A DNA stretch of 36,773 nucleotides, from the NCBI GenBank assembly GCA_024680695.1, contig JAILBW010000228.1, positions 1 through 36,773 on the forward strand. Direction: 5' to 3'. The notes beneath the pieces were generated by a model, which had not been told where the DNA came from, searched no databases, and saw nothing but the letters and a program-made list of their open reading frames with translations. Positions 24,456 to 32,548 of this stretch are shown here, one piece after another; positions within the stretch are counted from its first letter, which is position 1; each line of letters opens with the position of its first letter. The DNA comes from Bacteroidaceae bacterium (GTDB lineage: Bacteria; Bacteroidota; Bacteroidia; Bacteroidales; Bacteroidaceae). The translations under genes were made by a program, and so were the position numbers.

Positions 24456-25325
24456 TTACTTGAGCACCTTGACGCGGATGTTACGATACCACACCTCGTC
24501 GCCGTGGTCCTGCATGCCGAAGTAGCCGGCTTCCTTGCCACAGTCCTTCATGATCTCGAAGGCAAGGGGCCAGTTCTTCTGGCTGAACTTGGAGGTCTGA
24601 ACGAGGTCGACCCACGACTTGTCGGCCAGCGTATAGCTGAGCACCTTGACACCATTCTGGAAGTGGGTTACCTTGTTGTTCTTGACCACAATCTTCACCT
24701 TGTTCCATTCGCCGGCGGGCTTGGCGTTCTGCGGCTTAGCCACTATCATGTCGTAGAGCGACGTGGACTGGCGGATGCCGAGAGTGGCGCCGAGCTTTGC
24801 ATCGGGGTGACGCTCGTTGTCGAGCACCTGGCACTCGGGGCAGGAGATGTAGATGGGCTCATAGTTGAGTCGCTCGGTCGGCTCGATGGTCTGGGTGACT
24901 TTTATCTTGCCGTCGGGCGAGGCGAACTCCTCGGTCTTGGGCGCATCCTTGCGGATGGTAGCCGTCTCCTGGCCGAGGTAGAAGATGCCGGAGTTGCCTC
25001 CCTCGCTGATCTTCCACTCGAGCTCGAACTCGAAACTCTTGAACTTGTGGGCGAAGATGATGTCGCCGCCCTCGCCCTTCGTGGTGCGTCCGTCGAAGTG
25101 CAGTGCGCCGTCCTTGATGTTCCACTTGCTGGGGATGTGGTCCTTGCAGTAGCCACGCCAGCCGTCCATGCTCGTTCCGTCGAAGAGGACATAGAAGCCG
25201 TCCTTGTCCACCTTAAACTTGCTCATGTCCACCTGCGGATTGTTGAGCACAAGGTACTGAGGCTGTGCCTGTGTACCAATAGCTGCCACCATGGCGGTGG
25301 CAGCTATAATGTTCCTTAGTTTCAT
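24456..25325 (-). CDS. Secreted DUF1080 (3-keto-disaccharide hydrolase-type) protein
   Basis: This 289-residue protein has a Sec signal peptide ('MKLRNIIAATAMVAAIGTQA'). The mature part is a concanavalin-like DUF1080 domain: 'FYVLFDGTSMDGWRG' near 45, 'GGDIIFAHKFKSFEFELEW' near 85, 'GGNSGIFY' near 110, and 'ECQVLDNERHPDA' near 165. Members of this family cleave or hydrate 3-keto-glycosides made by Gfo/Idh-type oxidoreductases. It lies 43 nt after the twin-arginine oxidoreductase gene and 41 nt before the epimerase gene, so the three are one expression unit. It is probably periplasmic and works on the oxidised product of its neighbour. Confidence 0.9.
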   Translation of the reverse strand: MKLRNIIAATAMVAAIGTQAQPQYLVLNNPQVDMSKFKVDKDGFYVLFDGTSMDGWRGYCKDHIPSKWNIKDGALHFDGRTTKGEGGDIIFAHKFKSFEFELEWKISEGGNSGIFYLGQETATIRKDAPKTEEFASPDGKIKVTQTIEPTERLNYEPIYISCPECQVLDNERHPDAKLGATLGIRQSTSLYDMIVAKPQNAKPAGEWNKVKIVVKNNKVTHFQNGVKVLSYTLADKSWVDLVQTSKFSQKNWPLAFEIMKDCGKEAGYFGMQDHGDEVWYRNIRVKVLK

Positions 25326-25368
25326 ACTCTTATGAATAGATGTTCAATGCTAATAGACAATGATCGTA

Positions 25369-26892
25369 TCAGGCGGGCAGTTCGGGCAGAACGTAGCCAT
25401 TCTGGTACTTGGGCTTGATCAGCTCGGCAGCGAACTCACGGGCATTGACGGGCTCGGTCCACTTCTTGTCGAACGTGGGGTGTCCGTCGTGAATCGAGAA
25501 GCCGTCCTTGAGCATCGACCTTACGGTGGCGTTCTCGGGGATGTTGGTGAACTGCATCTTCTCGCCGTCCCACTCCAGAATCTGGTTCAGGCCCTGCAGA
25601 CGGGTGGCAACCACGCCCATGGCAACCATTTCATTGAACGGTCCGGCCTCGCTGAAGTCGGAAGCGGTCTTTGTCCAGTCCTTCTTACCCTCGCGGATTT
25701 CCTTGATGGCGCGGATCCAGTCGCGCTGGTGGCTCTCGGTTACGCGGCGGCAAACCTTGGGAGCGTTGGGCACACGGCCGCTTACCAGATATGGCTTCTC
25801 GCCGTAGCAGCCGACAACGAGGATGTCCTTCGTGCCGTAGAAGATGGCACCGCCACCGCTGACATTCATGTTCTTGCCTGCGGGCAGCAACTCAGGACGG
25901 AAGGGGATGATACCGCCGTCGCTCCACGTTACGACCACCTCGGGCATGGCCACCTTCGGACGGTTTGGACGAGCGGGATAGGTCAGCTTGACCACCTGTG
26001 CGCTGGGGCAGCAGTCGGACATCAGTGGAGTGGAGCTACCCTCGGCCTTGATGGGATAACCGAGGTCAAGAGCCTTGAATACGGGATGCAGGATGTGGCA
26101 GGCCATATCGCCCAGGGCACCTGTACCGAAGTCCCACCATCCGCGGAAGTTCCAGGGGTGATAGATGGAGTTGTAGGGACGCTTGGGAGCCGGGCCGATG
26201 AAGGCATCCCAGTTCAGCGTGCTGGGGATATCGTGTACTTCGGTCGGACGCTCCAGACCCTGCGGCCAGATAGGACGGTCAGTGAAGGCATCTACGCGGG
26301 TCACTTCGCCAATCTCGCCGTTCCAGATCCACTCACAAACGAGGTTTACGCCCTCGCCACTTGCACCCTGATTTCCCATCTGGGTAGCCACACCAGCCTT
26401 GGCAGCCAGTTTGGTGAGCAGGCGGGATTCATACACGGTGCGGGTCAGCGGCTTCTCGCAATATACATGCTTGCCGGCTGCCAATGCCTCGGCGCAGATG
26501 ATGGCATGAGTGTGGTCGGCAGTGCCGCAGATAACAGCGTCGGCCTGATCGAGCAACTCGGCATACATCTTCTTGTAGTCGTTGTAAATCTTCATGTTGG
26601 GGAAGAGTTTCTGATACTCTTCGAGGACACCCTTGGCATACTTCTGGTCAACGTCGCACATGCCGATGAACTCCACGTCATCGTAAACTTCGCCCTTGCC
26701 CTTGTAGGTAACGCCGTTAATGTCGGCATGGCCACGTCCGCCGACGCCTACGCCGAGGAGTTTGATCTTGCCGGGCTGTACTTTTTTCTTCGTAGCTTTG
26801 GCTTTTCCGAGCATGTCTGTGGGAGCCATTGCGAATGCAGCGGTTGCTGCGGTTCCTGCCTTCAGGAAGGAACGTCTTGACATTTTGTCCAT
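25369..26892 (-). CDS. Tat-exported Gfo/Idh/MocA oxidoreductase
   Basis: This 507-residue protein begins 'MDKMSRRSFLKAG', a perfect twin-arginine signal (SRRxFLK) with a short Ala-rich hydrophobic segment after it. The mature enzyme has the Rossmann motif 'GVGVGGRGHADI' near 47 and 'EKPLTRTVYES' near 145 with the family's catalytic Lys. A beta-sheet C-terminal domain follows, containing 'WNFRGWWDFGTGALGDMACH', typical of large exported members. Such proteins fold with bound NAD(P) in the cytoplasm, which explains Tat use, and oxidise or reduce sugar hydroxyls. tatA is the immediate upstream gene and tatC closes the operon. Likely role: periplasmic oxidation of glycosides at C3. Confidence 0.9.
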   Translation of the reverse strand: MDKMSRRSFLKAGTAATAAFAMAPTDMLGKAKATKKKVQPGKIKLLGVGVGGRGHADINGVTYKGKGEVYDDVEFIGMCDVDQKYAKGVLEEYQKLFPNMKIYNDYKKMYAELLDQADAVICGTADHTHAIICAEALAAGKHVYCEKPLTRTVYESRLLTKLAAKAGVATQMGNQGASGEGVNLVCEWIWNGEIGEVTRVDAFTDRPIWPQGLERPTEVHDIPSTLNWDAFIGPAPKRPYNSIYHPWNFRGWWDFGTGALGDMACHILHPVFKALDLGYPIKAEGSSTPLMSDCCPSAQVVKLTYPARPNRPKVAMPEVVVTWSDGGIIPFRPELLPAGKNMNVSGGGAIFYGTKDILVVGCYGEKPYLVSGRVPNAPKVCRRVTESHQRDWIRAIKEIREGKKDWTKTASDFSEAGPFNEMVAMGVVATRLQGLNQILEWDGEKMQFTNIPENATVRSMLKDGFSIHDGHPTFDKKWTEPVNAREFAAELIKPKYQNGYVLPELPA

Positions 26893-26922
26893 AATTGAAT
26901 AGATTGTTTTAAAGGGTTTGTA

Positions 26923-27150
26923 TTAGGATTGTTTCTCTTCCTTGTTATTGTCTTGTTCAGGTTTCTCGACGGGAGCATCGATTTCCTTTTCGATTTCGTT
27001 CATTCCCTGCTTGAAGCTTTTCACGCCTTTGCCCAGGCCTTTCATTAGTTCGGGAATCTTCTTTCCTCCGAAGAGGAGCAATACGACCAGGCCGATGACG
27101 ATGACCTCGCCGGTGCCCAGATTAGGCAAGAATAATAGATGGCTTGTCAT
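26923..27150 (-). CDS. tatA: Twin-arginine translocase subunit TatA
   Basis: This 75-residue protein has a short N-terminal membrane helix ('[24 protein letters not shown]') that carries the TatA/B hinge motif FGGKKIPEL. An amphipathic helix ('[15 protein letters not shown]') and an acidic, disordered tail follow. Phe at the hinge and the KG-rich helix make it TatA rather than TatB. TatA forms the transient pore with TatC. It is placed 28 nt after one oxidoreductase gene and 30 nt before the Tat-substrate oxidoreductase. No tatB is present here, which fits a minimal TatAC system. Confidence 0.95.
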   Translation of the reverse strand: MTSHLLFLPNLGTGEVIVIGLVVLLLFGGKKIPELMKGLGKGVKSFKQGMNEIEKEIDAPVEKPEQDNNKEEKQS

Positions 27151-27178
27151 TTTGTTTGTGTTATTTTAATTGGTTCAA

Positions 27179-28252
27179 CTATTTCTTTTCCTTAAGCAGT
27201 CCGTAGCCGCTGCCTTGGCTGGCGCGCCGTTGGTGTATCTGTTCCAGCTCGTCGAGGGTGCCGATGGGGGGCAGGTCGTGGGAGCGTGCGTCGTCGAGCA
27301 TCGCCCAAGCATATTCGCTGGCCTTTGCCGCATCGCGGAGTGTGGGCAGGACCGGGTTGCGCTGGCCGCTGAGAATCGACTCTCCCATGAGTCGGCAGAG
27401 TACGTCGATGCACTTGTCGCCGTAGGGCTTCTCGACCACCTCCGTCACGTTTACTCCATGCTTTTCGACCACTGCGGTCTTAAAGTCGTGGTGCATTCTC
27501 ACGAAGCCTTTCGTGCCGATAATCTCCATGTAAGAGTTGTGCGTCTGGTCCTTGGCCAGCTGGCCGTACACGAAGCCCTGTGTGATGTCGTACACGATGC
27601 CGTTCTCGAACGTACCGTGGCACTGGAGCCACCAGGGATCCTTGTAGCTCCACATTCGGACGCCTTGGGCATGGCCCGTCTTGTATTCCGAATCGGCAAA
27701 CCATCGGCAGATGTCCACGTAGTGCATGCCAGCGTCGTGGAACGAGGGACCTTCGAACTGCAGTCCTTCGCCAGGCGAGAGGCCAGGAGTCATGTGGCAG
27801 ATGCGGATGATGGCCGGATAGCCAATCTCGCCACTCTGTGCGAAGCGTTTCATCTCGTTGGTGTACCAAGCGTAGCGCAGGAAGAGGTTCACCGTCGAGA
27901 GCAGGGGGGTCTTTTCCGAGAGTTCCACCACCTTCCATTCGTCCTCGATGCGGAAAGCAAGGGGTTTCTCGCAGATGACATGCTTTCCGTGCTCGAATGC
28001 CTTGCGTATCTGGCGTGGTCGGCAGTCGGCCAGCGTGAAGAGTCCGACACACTGTACTTCGGGATCCTGGAATATGTCGTCTTCCTGTGTGGTGAAGATG
28101 GCTTCTGGGGCTATTTCGGCAGCTTCGGCAGCTCTCTCAGGGTGGATGTTGCACATGTATTTCACATGCCAATATTCACTCTTTGTCAGCTCTCGCAAGT
28201 GCTTCTTTCCCATTCTTCCAAGGCCGATGACGCCTATCGAGATTTTCTTCAT
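27179..28252 (-). CDS. Cytosolic Gfo/Idh/MocA family oxidoreductase
   Basis: This 357-residue protein has no signal peptide. 'IGVIGLGRMGKKHL' at the N-terminus is the NAD(P)-binding loop, 'GKHVICEKPLAF' near 90 carries the conserved catalytic Lys, and 'FHDAGMHYVDICRWF' near 170 has the D..H pattern of the active site. It is the first gene of the six-gene operon (oxidoreductase, tatA, Tat oxidoreductase, DUF1080, epimerase, tatC). It presumably reduces an imported keto-sugar or supplies the partner half-reaction to the exported oxidoreductase. The substrate is not readable. Confidence 0.9.
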   Translation of the reverse strand: MKKISIGVIGLGRMGKKHLRELTKSEYWHVKYMCNIHPERAAEAAEIAPEAIFTTQEDDIFQDPEVQCVGLFTLADCRPRQIRKAFEHGKHVICEKPLAFRIEDEWKVVELSEKTPLLSTVNLFLRYAWYTNEMKRFAQSGEIGYPAIIRICHMTPGLSPGEGLQFEGPSFHDAGMHYVDICRWFADSEYKTGHAQGVRMWSYKDPWWLQCHGTFENGIVYDITQGFVYGQLAKDQTHNSYMEIIGTKGFVRMHHDFKTAVVEKHGVNVTEVVEKPYGDKCIDVLCRLMGESILSGQRNPVLPTLRDAAKASEYAWAMLDDARSHDLPPIGTLDELEQIHQRRASQGSGYGLLKEKK

Positions 28253-28313
28253 CTTCTGCTTCCTTTTTTAGCCAAATGCCTTTCGGAGGGGCGTAAAACC
28301 GCTCTTTGCCTTG

Positions 28314-28321
28314 TAAAGTTA
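28314..28321 (-). promoter_or_regulatory. Possible -7 box for the Tat/3-keto-glycoside operon
   Basis: On the minus strand this reads TAACTTTA, one mismatch from TAnnTTTG, 61 nt before the first gene. Weak; the rest of the 28253-28439 gap shows nothing else. Confidence 0.3.
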
Positions 28322-28439
28322 TAAATAAAGTGTGAAATACTGTGAACTATGAGCGATAGTTTAATTTTTTTTAACACATCTTTGCGTCTCCTTCTGCCTT
28401 TTGGCCGACTTTTGTTTCTTCTGGCCTATATAAAAGCAT

Positions 28440-28478
28440 CTCTGCCTGCATCGGTGGGAGGTCCGTATGCAGGCAGAG
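28440..28478 (-). terminator. Intrinsic terminator after the 474-residue TPR gene
   Basis: CTCTGCCTGCAT and ATGCAGGCAGAG form a perfect 12-bp stem with a 15-nt loop. On the minus strand a short T-rich run (GCTTTTATA) follows, consistent with termination of the TPR transcript. Confidence 0.65.
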
Positions 28479-28528
28479 GTGTGTGGGGAGTCTGCCTTAT
28501 ATTATATAATAAGGTAGGGGACTGCGGC

Positions 28529-29953
28529 TTATTTCTTTGCGGCGCGCGTCCAGAACTCCTCCTCGGCCTTCTGTCGTGCAATGTATTCCTCGTATTCCCT
28601 GCGAGCCTTGTCGTTGGCAGCCTGGTTGGCCTGTACACGCTGGATGTTCTCCTTCAGTCGGTTGGCAGTTCCGCTGACGGTGATGTCGGAGTCGGCAGCC
28701 TTGGTGCAGTATTCGATGGCGTCCTTGTACTGGCCGAGCTGTGTGTACACGTTGGCCTCCTTCAGATAGGCCTTGCCTGCAAGGTCGGCATTGTACTGGA
28801 TTGCGCGCTCGGCGTAGGTCAGTGCACCAGTGAAGCTCTTGCTCTTTATGAGGCTGTTGGAGATGTTCAGGCAGATGATGCCACGGTTGGCGTCGCTCGA
28901 TGAGAGTTCGAGTGCCTTTTCGTAGTATTCGAGCATCTTCTCAGCCTCTCCGTCGCGCTGTGCCTTCTGTGCCAGACCGATGGCGCTGGTGTAGGTGGGT
29001 TCGATGCTGTATGCTGCTTCGGCGTACTGGTAGTAGATGTCGGTATTGTCGCAGTCGTTCTGCGCCATGACGGTCAGTGCGCTGTTCAGCTTGTTCTTGT
29101 CGGCCTTGTAGTCCTCCAGTTTCTTGGTGTATATCTTCACGATTTGGGCGCTGTCGGCAGCTCCGCTCTCCGAGAAGGCCTGCTCGATGGCAGCCAGCGG
29201 GGCGTCGTATGTGGCCACCAGTTTCTTGGCTCTCTCCTCGTCGCCGGCTTCCTTGGCTTCCTTGGCGAGTTGGAGCATGCGTTCGCAGGCGTCCTTCGAG
29301 TCGAGGTAGTCCTGCAGATACTGCTCGCGCAGGGCGTTTGGCGCGCTCTTATACATGGCGTCGCTCACCAGGAAGAAGGTGTGCAGGAAGGTGCCGGTAA
29401 TCTCGCGTCCGCCCTGTTCGTTCACCATCTTGATGGCGTCGGAGAAGTTTGCGTATGCCTTGTTCAGGGTATATGCGCTGCCTTCCACCACGGGAGCCGT
29501 CCAGTTGTAGTACTCGGCTTTCACGGAGAGTACGTCGCCCAATGTCGAGGTGGTGTTGGCAAACGTGTTGATGACGTCGATGTTCTTCTGGCGTGCATCG
29601 AAGAGCGACATCATCTCGTTGAAGTACTTCAGTTTCTTCTCCTTGTCCTGCTCGTTCTTGATGAGGTTGTAGAACATGAACGGGCCTTGGGTGTAGATGC
29701 CGTTGATGGCGAAGGGTGCGTTCTTGATGAGCCACGAGAAGTTTTCGTATGCGCCTGCCCAGTCCTGGTTGGCGAGGCTCTGCTGGAAGAGTGAGACGTT
29801 GCTTCGCCCTATCTTGATGCTGTCCTCGTTATTGTTGTTGGAGTATCCGATTCTCTCCTCGAGCGTCTTGTCCTTGAAGCTGAGTTCCTGTGCGAATGTG
29901 CTGGCAGAGAGTGTCATGCACATGGCCGCGATGATGAATTTCTTGTTCTTCAT
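28529..29953 (-). CDS. Secreted tetratricopeptide-repeat protein
   Basis: This 474-residue protein starts with a signal peptide ('MKNKKFIIAAMCMTLSASTFAQ'). The N-terminal half is helical with loosely TPR-like pairs. The C-terminal half (residues about 300-445) has clear TPRs, for example 'EKMLEYYEKALELSSSDANRG' and 'YKDAIEYCTKAADSDITVSG'. It ends in a charged helix ('REYEEYIARQKAEEEFWTRA'). It should sit in the periplasm or at the outer membrane and mediate protein contacts. No enzymatic motif is visible. It is monocistronic, with a consensus promoter upstream and a terminator downstream. Confidence 0.8.
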   Translation of the reverse strand: MKNKKFIIAAMCMTLSASTFAQELSFKDKTLEERIGYSNNNNEDSIKIGRSNVSLFQQSLANQDWAGAYENFSWLIKNAPFAINGIYTQGPFMFYNLIKNEQDKEKKLKYFNEMMSLFDARQKNIDVINTFANTTSTLGDVLSVKAEYYNWTAPVVEGSAYTLNKAYANFSDAIKMVNEQGGREITGTFLHTFFLVSDAMYKSAPNALREQYLQDYLDSKDACERMLQLAKEAKEAGDEERAKKLVATYDAPLAAIEQAFSESGAADSAQIVKIYTKKLEDYKADKNKLNSALTVMAQNDCDNTDIYYQYAEAAYSIEPTYTSAIGLAQKAQRDGEAEKMLEYYEKALELSSSDANRGIICLNISNSLIKSKSFTGALTYAERAIQYNADLAGKAYLKEANVYTQLGQYKDAIEYCTKAADSDITVSGTANRLKENIQRVQANQAANDKARREYEEYIARQKAEEEFWTRAAKK

Positions 29954-30001
29954 ATACTGTTCTTGTTTGTTATTACGTGTTGTTTTCTTCTAATTTGTTG
30001 G

Positions 30002-30031
30002 CAAAGGTACGCATTTTCTTTCGAATTGCAA
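30002..30031 (-). promoter_or_regulatory. Promoter of the 474-residue TPR gene
   Basis: On the minus strand: TTG, 19 bp, TACCTTTG. The -7 box is 48 nt upstream of the ATG. Confidence 0.6.
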
Positions 30032-30064
30032 TGTAAAAAGGGGTTAAAACAACTATAAAAAAAG

Positions 30065-30259
30065 TTAATCATAGCTGTCGTGGTGCAGAATCTGTGGTTC
30101 GCCGAGCCTTTCGCGATACTCTTTGCAGATGCGTCGGGTGGCTGCCACTTGTTTCTCGTTGTTGAGGGAGCAGGTGGCGATTACTGGGTTTTCGAACCAT
30201 TGTTGGTAGGTGCCCCACTTGCAGTTGAGGCATTGTACGAATTCGCTATTCTCGGCCAT
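30065..30259 (-). CDS. Small Cys-containing protein
   Basis: This 64-residue protein begins 'MAENSEFVQCLNCKWG'. Four cysteines (CLNC, then single Cys near residues 30 and 45) could bind a metal such as zinc. 'RRICKEYRERLGEP' is a basic helix after the last Cys. There is no signal peptide. I know similar short proteins only as hypotheticals in Bacteroidales. It stands alone, divergent from the antiporter gene and with its own -7 box. Function unknown. Confidence 0.55.
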   Translation of the reverse strand: MAENSEFVQCLNCKWGTYQQWFENPVIATCSLNNEKQVAATRRICKEYRERLGEPQILHHDSYD

Positions 30260-30298
30260 TTTCTTTTGCTTTTTGGGATTATTTCATGTCCGATTGTG

Positions 30299-30306
30299 CA
30301 AAGTTA
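30299..30306 (-). promoter_or_regulatory. -7 box for the small Cys protein gene
   Basis: On the minus strand this reads TAACTTTG (TAnnTTTG), 39 nt before the ATG. It is divergent from the antiporter box at 30353. Confidence 0.5.
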
Positions 30307-30352
30307 CGCAGAATTTTTCGTTCTTCATCGTTCCGTATTGAAATATTCTGTG

Positions 30353-30360
30353 TAATTTTG
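30353..30360 (+). promoter_or_regulatory. -7 box for the antiporter gene, nearly leaderless
   Basis: TAATTTTG matches TAnnTTTG and ends 8 nt before the ATG at 30369, so the transcript would start only a base or two before the start codon. Confidence 0.5.
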
Positions 30361-30368
30361 CAGCCGCT

Positions 30369-31298
30369 ATGATTTGGAACATCATTTTTATCATCATCGG
30401 GTTGGCTGGTGTGCTATGGGGAGCCGACCGTTTTACGGACGGCGCTTGCGGCTTGGCTCGTCGTTGGAAGGTGAGCGAGCTGGTCATCGGCCTCACCATC
30501 GTGGCTTTGGGCACGAGTCTGCCCGAGTTTGTCGTGAGTTTCATCAGCTGCCTGCGCGGCAGTGGCGACATGAGCGTGGGCAACATCATCGGCAGCAATA
30601 CGTTCAACTCGCTTGTGATTGTAGGCGCGTCGTGCATGCTGCTTGTCATCCCCGTCGAGCGTGGGGTGCTCTGGCGCGACCTGCCATTCTGCATCCTCGT
30701 CACAGCAGCCTTCGTCCTGATGGTTCTCACGGGTGAAATCAACCGCTACAGCGCGGCCATCCTGTGCCTGCTCTTTGCCGTCTTCCTTACCTATAATATA
30801 TATATAGCCAAGCGGCAGCGAGGTGCAGCCTCTGAGGTGGTTGAGGAGCAGACGCCGCTGTGGAGGCTGCTGGGGCTCATCGTGCTCGGAATGGCTGTAT
30901 TGGTGGGCTGTGGCCAGCTGCTGGTGAACTCGGCGACCGACGTAGCGCGCGCTTTAGGCGTGAGCGAGAAAGTCATCGGCATCACTATCTTGGCAGCAGG
31001 TACGAGCCTGCCCGAACTGGCTACAAGCCTTGTGGCTGCTCGAAAGGGGAGCGACGGACTGGCGCTGGGCAATGTCATCGGCAGCAACGTCTTCAACATC
31101 GCCTTTGTGCTGGGCATCTGCAACATGGTGTCGCCCATGCAGATGACGGATGTCAATCTCGTCGATTTGCTGGCCGTACTGGGCAGCGTAGTGCTCCTGT
31201 GGCTTGTATGCCTCACAGGTCGTCGCCTGACGCGCTGGGAGGGTGTCCTGCTACTTCTCGCCTACGGAGCCTACCTTTTCTGGGTCCTTTTTCATTAA
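30369..31298 (+). CDS. Calcium/sodium antiporter (CaCA family, YrbG-like)
   Basis: This 309-residue inner-membrane protein has about ten hydrophobic segments and the two inverted alpha repeats of the cation/Ca2+ exchanger family. Alpha-1 is 'TIVALGTSLPEFVVS...GNIIGSNTFN' near residues 40-80; alpha-2 is 'TILAAGTSLPELATS...GNVIGSNVFN' near 205-245. The paired Glu residues in 'SLPE' are the ion-binding residues. Between the repeats lies a short basic cytoplasmic loop. It should exchange Na+ for Ca2+. The gene has its own promoter and its 3' end overlaps a convergent gene by 48 bases. Confidence 0.92.
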   Translation: MIWNIIFIIIGLAGVLWGADRFTDGACGLARRWKVSELVIGLTIVALGTSLPEFVVSFISCLRGSGDMSVGNIIGSNTFNSLVIVGASCMLLVIPVERGVLWRDLPFCILVTAAFVLMVLTGEINRYSAAILCLLFAVFLTYNIYIAKRQRGAASEVVEEQTPLWRLLGLIVLGMAVLVGCGQLLVNSATDVARALGVSEKVIGITILAAGTSLPELATSLVAARKGSDGLALGNVIGSNVFNIAFVLGICNMVSPMQMTDVNLVDLLAVLGSVVLLWLVCLTGRRLTRWEGVLLLLAYGAYLFWVLFH

Positions 31299-31694
31299 TA
31301 GTTCGGACGGGATCTTCACCAGTTTCTTCCCGTCGGAGCGTTTCACCACGTTGCGTCCCTCGAAGCGCAGCAGCCAGGTGGAGTCGCTTTGCTGCGTGAG
31401 TGTGATGCGCTGTGTCTCGCTGCCCAGGTCGTTGGATACGCGCAGAGTGGCCTGTCGGTCGCTCTTGATGTCGAACGAGGTGATGCTCCACACTCCGTAG
31501 ATGTTGCCTCCCAGATAGCCGTTCATGGGGCCGAACATCTCCATGCGTGGCACAGTGATGCTCTCCTCGTACAAGTCCATTTCCAGCGTAATCTTCTCTG
31601 CCTCGCAGTTCAGGCACATCTTCCACGGTCCCTGTGCTGCCACGCTTCCTGCTATGGCGAGCAGCGCCATCCACATCGTCTTTCTCTTCTTCAT
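31251..31694 (-). CDS. Small secreted protein of unknown function
   Basis: I choose ATG 31694 ('MKKRKTMWMALLAIAGSVAAQ'), which starts a signal peptide directly, over the ORF-track start at 31736. The 147-residue product has a mature beta-rich domain ('LEMDLYEESITVPRMEMFG', 'GYLGGNIYGVWSITSFDI', 'RQATLRVSNDLGSETQRITL'). This resembles small periplasmic proteins of the DUF4251 type in outline only; I do not assign the family. A CxxC ('CLNC') lies soon after the signal. It is monocistronic with a consensus promoter, and its last 48 bases overlap the end of the antiporter gene on the other strand. Confidence 0.6.
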   Translation of the reverse strand: MKKRKTMWMALLAIAGSVAAQGPWKMCLNCEAEKITLEMDLYEESITVPRMEMFGPMNGYLGGNIYGVWSITSFDIKSDRQATLRVSNDLGSETQRITLTQQSDSTWLLRFEGRNVVKRSDGKKLVKIPSELLMKKDPEKVGSVGEK

Positions 31695-31723
31695 GTCGTT
31701 TCTCTGTGTGATGTTTCGTGGGA

Positions 31724-31754
31724 CAAAAGTACGCAAAAACGTTTTGTTGGCAAA
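31724..31754 (-). promoter_or_regulatory. Promoter of the small secreted protein gene
   Basis: On the minus strand: TTTG (31751-31754), 19 bp, TACTTTTG (31724-31731), close to consensus and about 30 nt before the ATG at 31694, which supports that start. Confidence 0.6.
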
Positions 31755-31895
31755 GGAAATAACATTTTTTTAGATTTCAAGGGTTCAAAGGTTCATGCTC
31801 CTCTTGATGACTTTGGCCTTGTTCCCGCAGCAGTCCATCGTGATTGACATAGAGAGCAGGGCGCAAAAAACGAAAAATCTCGCTCGAAATTTGCA

Positions 31896-32141
31896 AAACA
31901 GCCTACATGCCTACATAAAATCTCTTGAAACCCGCATGAATAAAGGGATTGCGACGAATCCAAGCCTACATAAAGCCTACATAAGCCTACATAAAACCTA
32001 CATTCGGACACCCTCCCAATTAATGTATGAAGTATGTAGGCATCATGTAGGCTTTATGTAGGCTTTATGTAGGCTTGAAATTTTGCAACTTTTTGTACTA
32101 CAGAAATTTACAGTCAAATTATGTAGGCATGTAGGCTGTTT
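31896..32141. repeat. Nested inverted repeat of 11-bp ATGTAGGCTTT units
   Basis: Outer arms AAACAGCCTACATGCCTACATAA (31896-31918) and its exact reverse complement (32119-32141) match over 23 of 23 bases. Inside them, arms at 31962-32003 and 32034-32076 pair over about 39 of 42 positions with one bulge. Each inner arm consists of four TGTAGGC units at 11-bp (once 10-bp) steps. There is no ORF. This is part of the 854-bp gap between 31694 and 32549. Confidence 0.85.
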
Positions 32142-32196
32142 GGCCTTTTTCAAAATAAAATTGCAGCAAAACAGGCCTAACATTTCAGCGAAAACT

Positions 32197-32303
32197 TGCG
32201 CAAGTAAAGGCGATTACTACAGCAAGCAAGGGCGGTTGCGACAGCAAGCAAAGGCGGTTGCGACAACAAGCAGGAGACGATACAACAGCAAGTAAGGGAT
32301 GGA
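32197..32303 (+). repeat. 22-bp-period array, class 1 (5 units)
   Basis: Units start at 32199 (CGCAAGTAA), 32221 (AGCAAGCAAGG), 32243 (AGCAAGCAAAG), 32265 (AACAAGCAGGAG) and 32287 (AGCAAGTAAGG), exactly 22 bp apart. The first includes the palindrome CTTGCGCAAG also seen in the array at 18545. Confidence 0.8.
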
Positions 32304-32394
32304 ATCAGATGATTTGTTACCATCTATATTGATGCAGAACCGTTTTTTTTTGAGAAAATTGGCGAAAACCTATTACGTTTTTTGAAGAATTGTT

Positions 32395-32402
32395 TATCTT
32401 TG
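32395..32402 (+). promoter_or_regulatory. -7 box for the endonuclease gene
   Basis: TATCTTTG matches TAnnTTTG and lies 146 nt before the ATG at 32549. The leader contains a mini-ORF (ATG at 32414, MEKMQIT) and a 20-bp direct repeat (GGCAGCTTCAGACACT / GGCAGTTTCAGGCACT at 32485 and 32505). No known riboswitch is recognised. Confidence 0.45.
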
Positions 32403-32548
32403 CAGAGCATACAATGGAAAAAATGCAAATCACATAGTATATGTCCCCCTGACGTGTCGGCCGTGCGAGGTCTCTACAGACGATGGCAGCTTCAGACACT
32501 CAGCGGCAGTTTCAGGCACTTGGACAAATGATTTAATACATTCATATT

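Noticed and set aside
25360-26880. 506-residue plus-strand ORF
   Set aside because: Shadow of the twin-arginine Gfo/Idh gene.
32403-32548. Riboswitch in the endonuclease leader
   Set aside because: No conserved core of a known class could be found; only a short direct repeat is visible.
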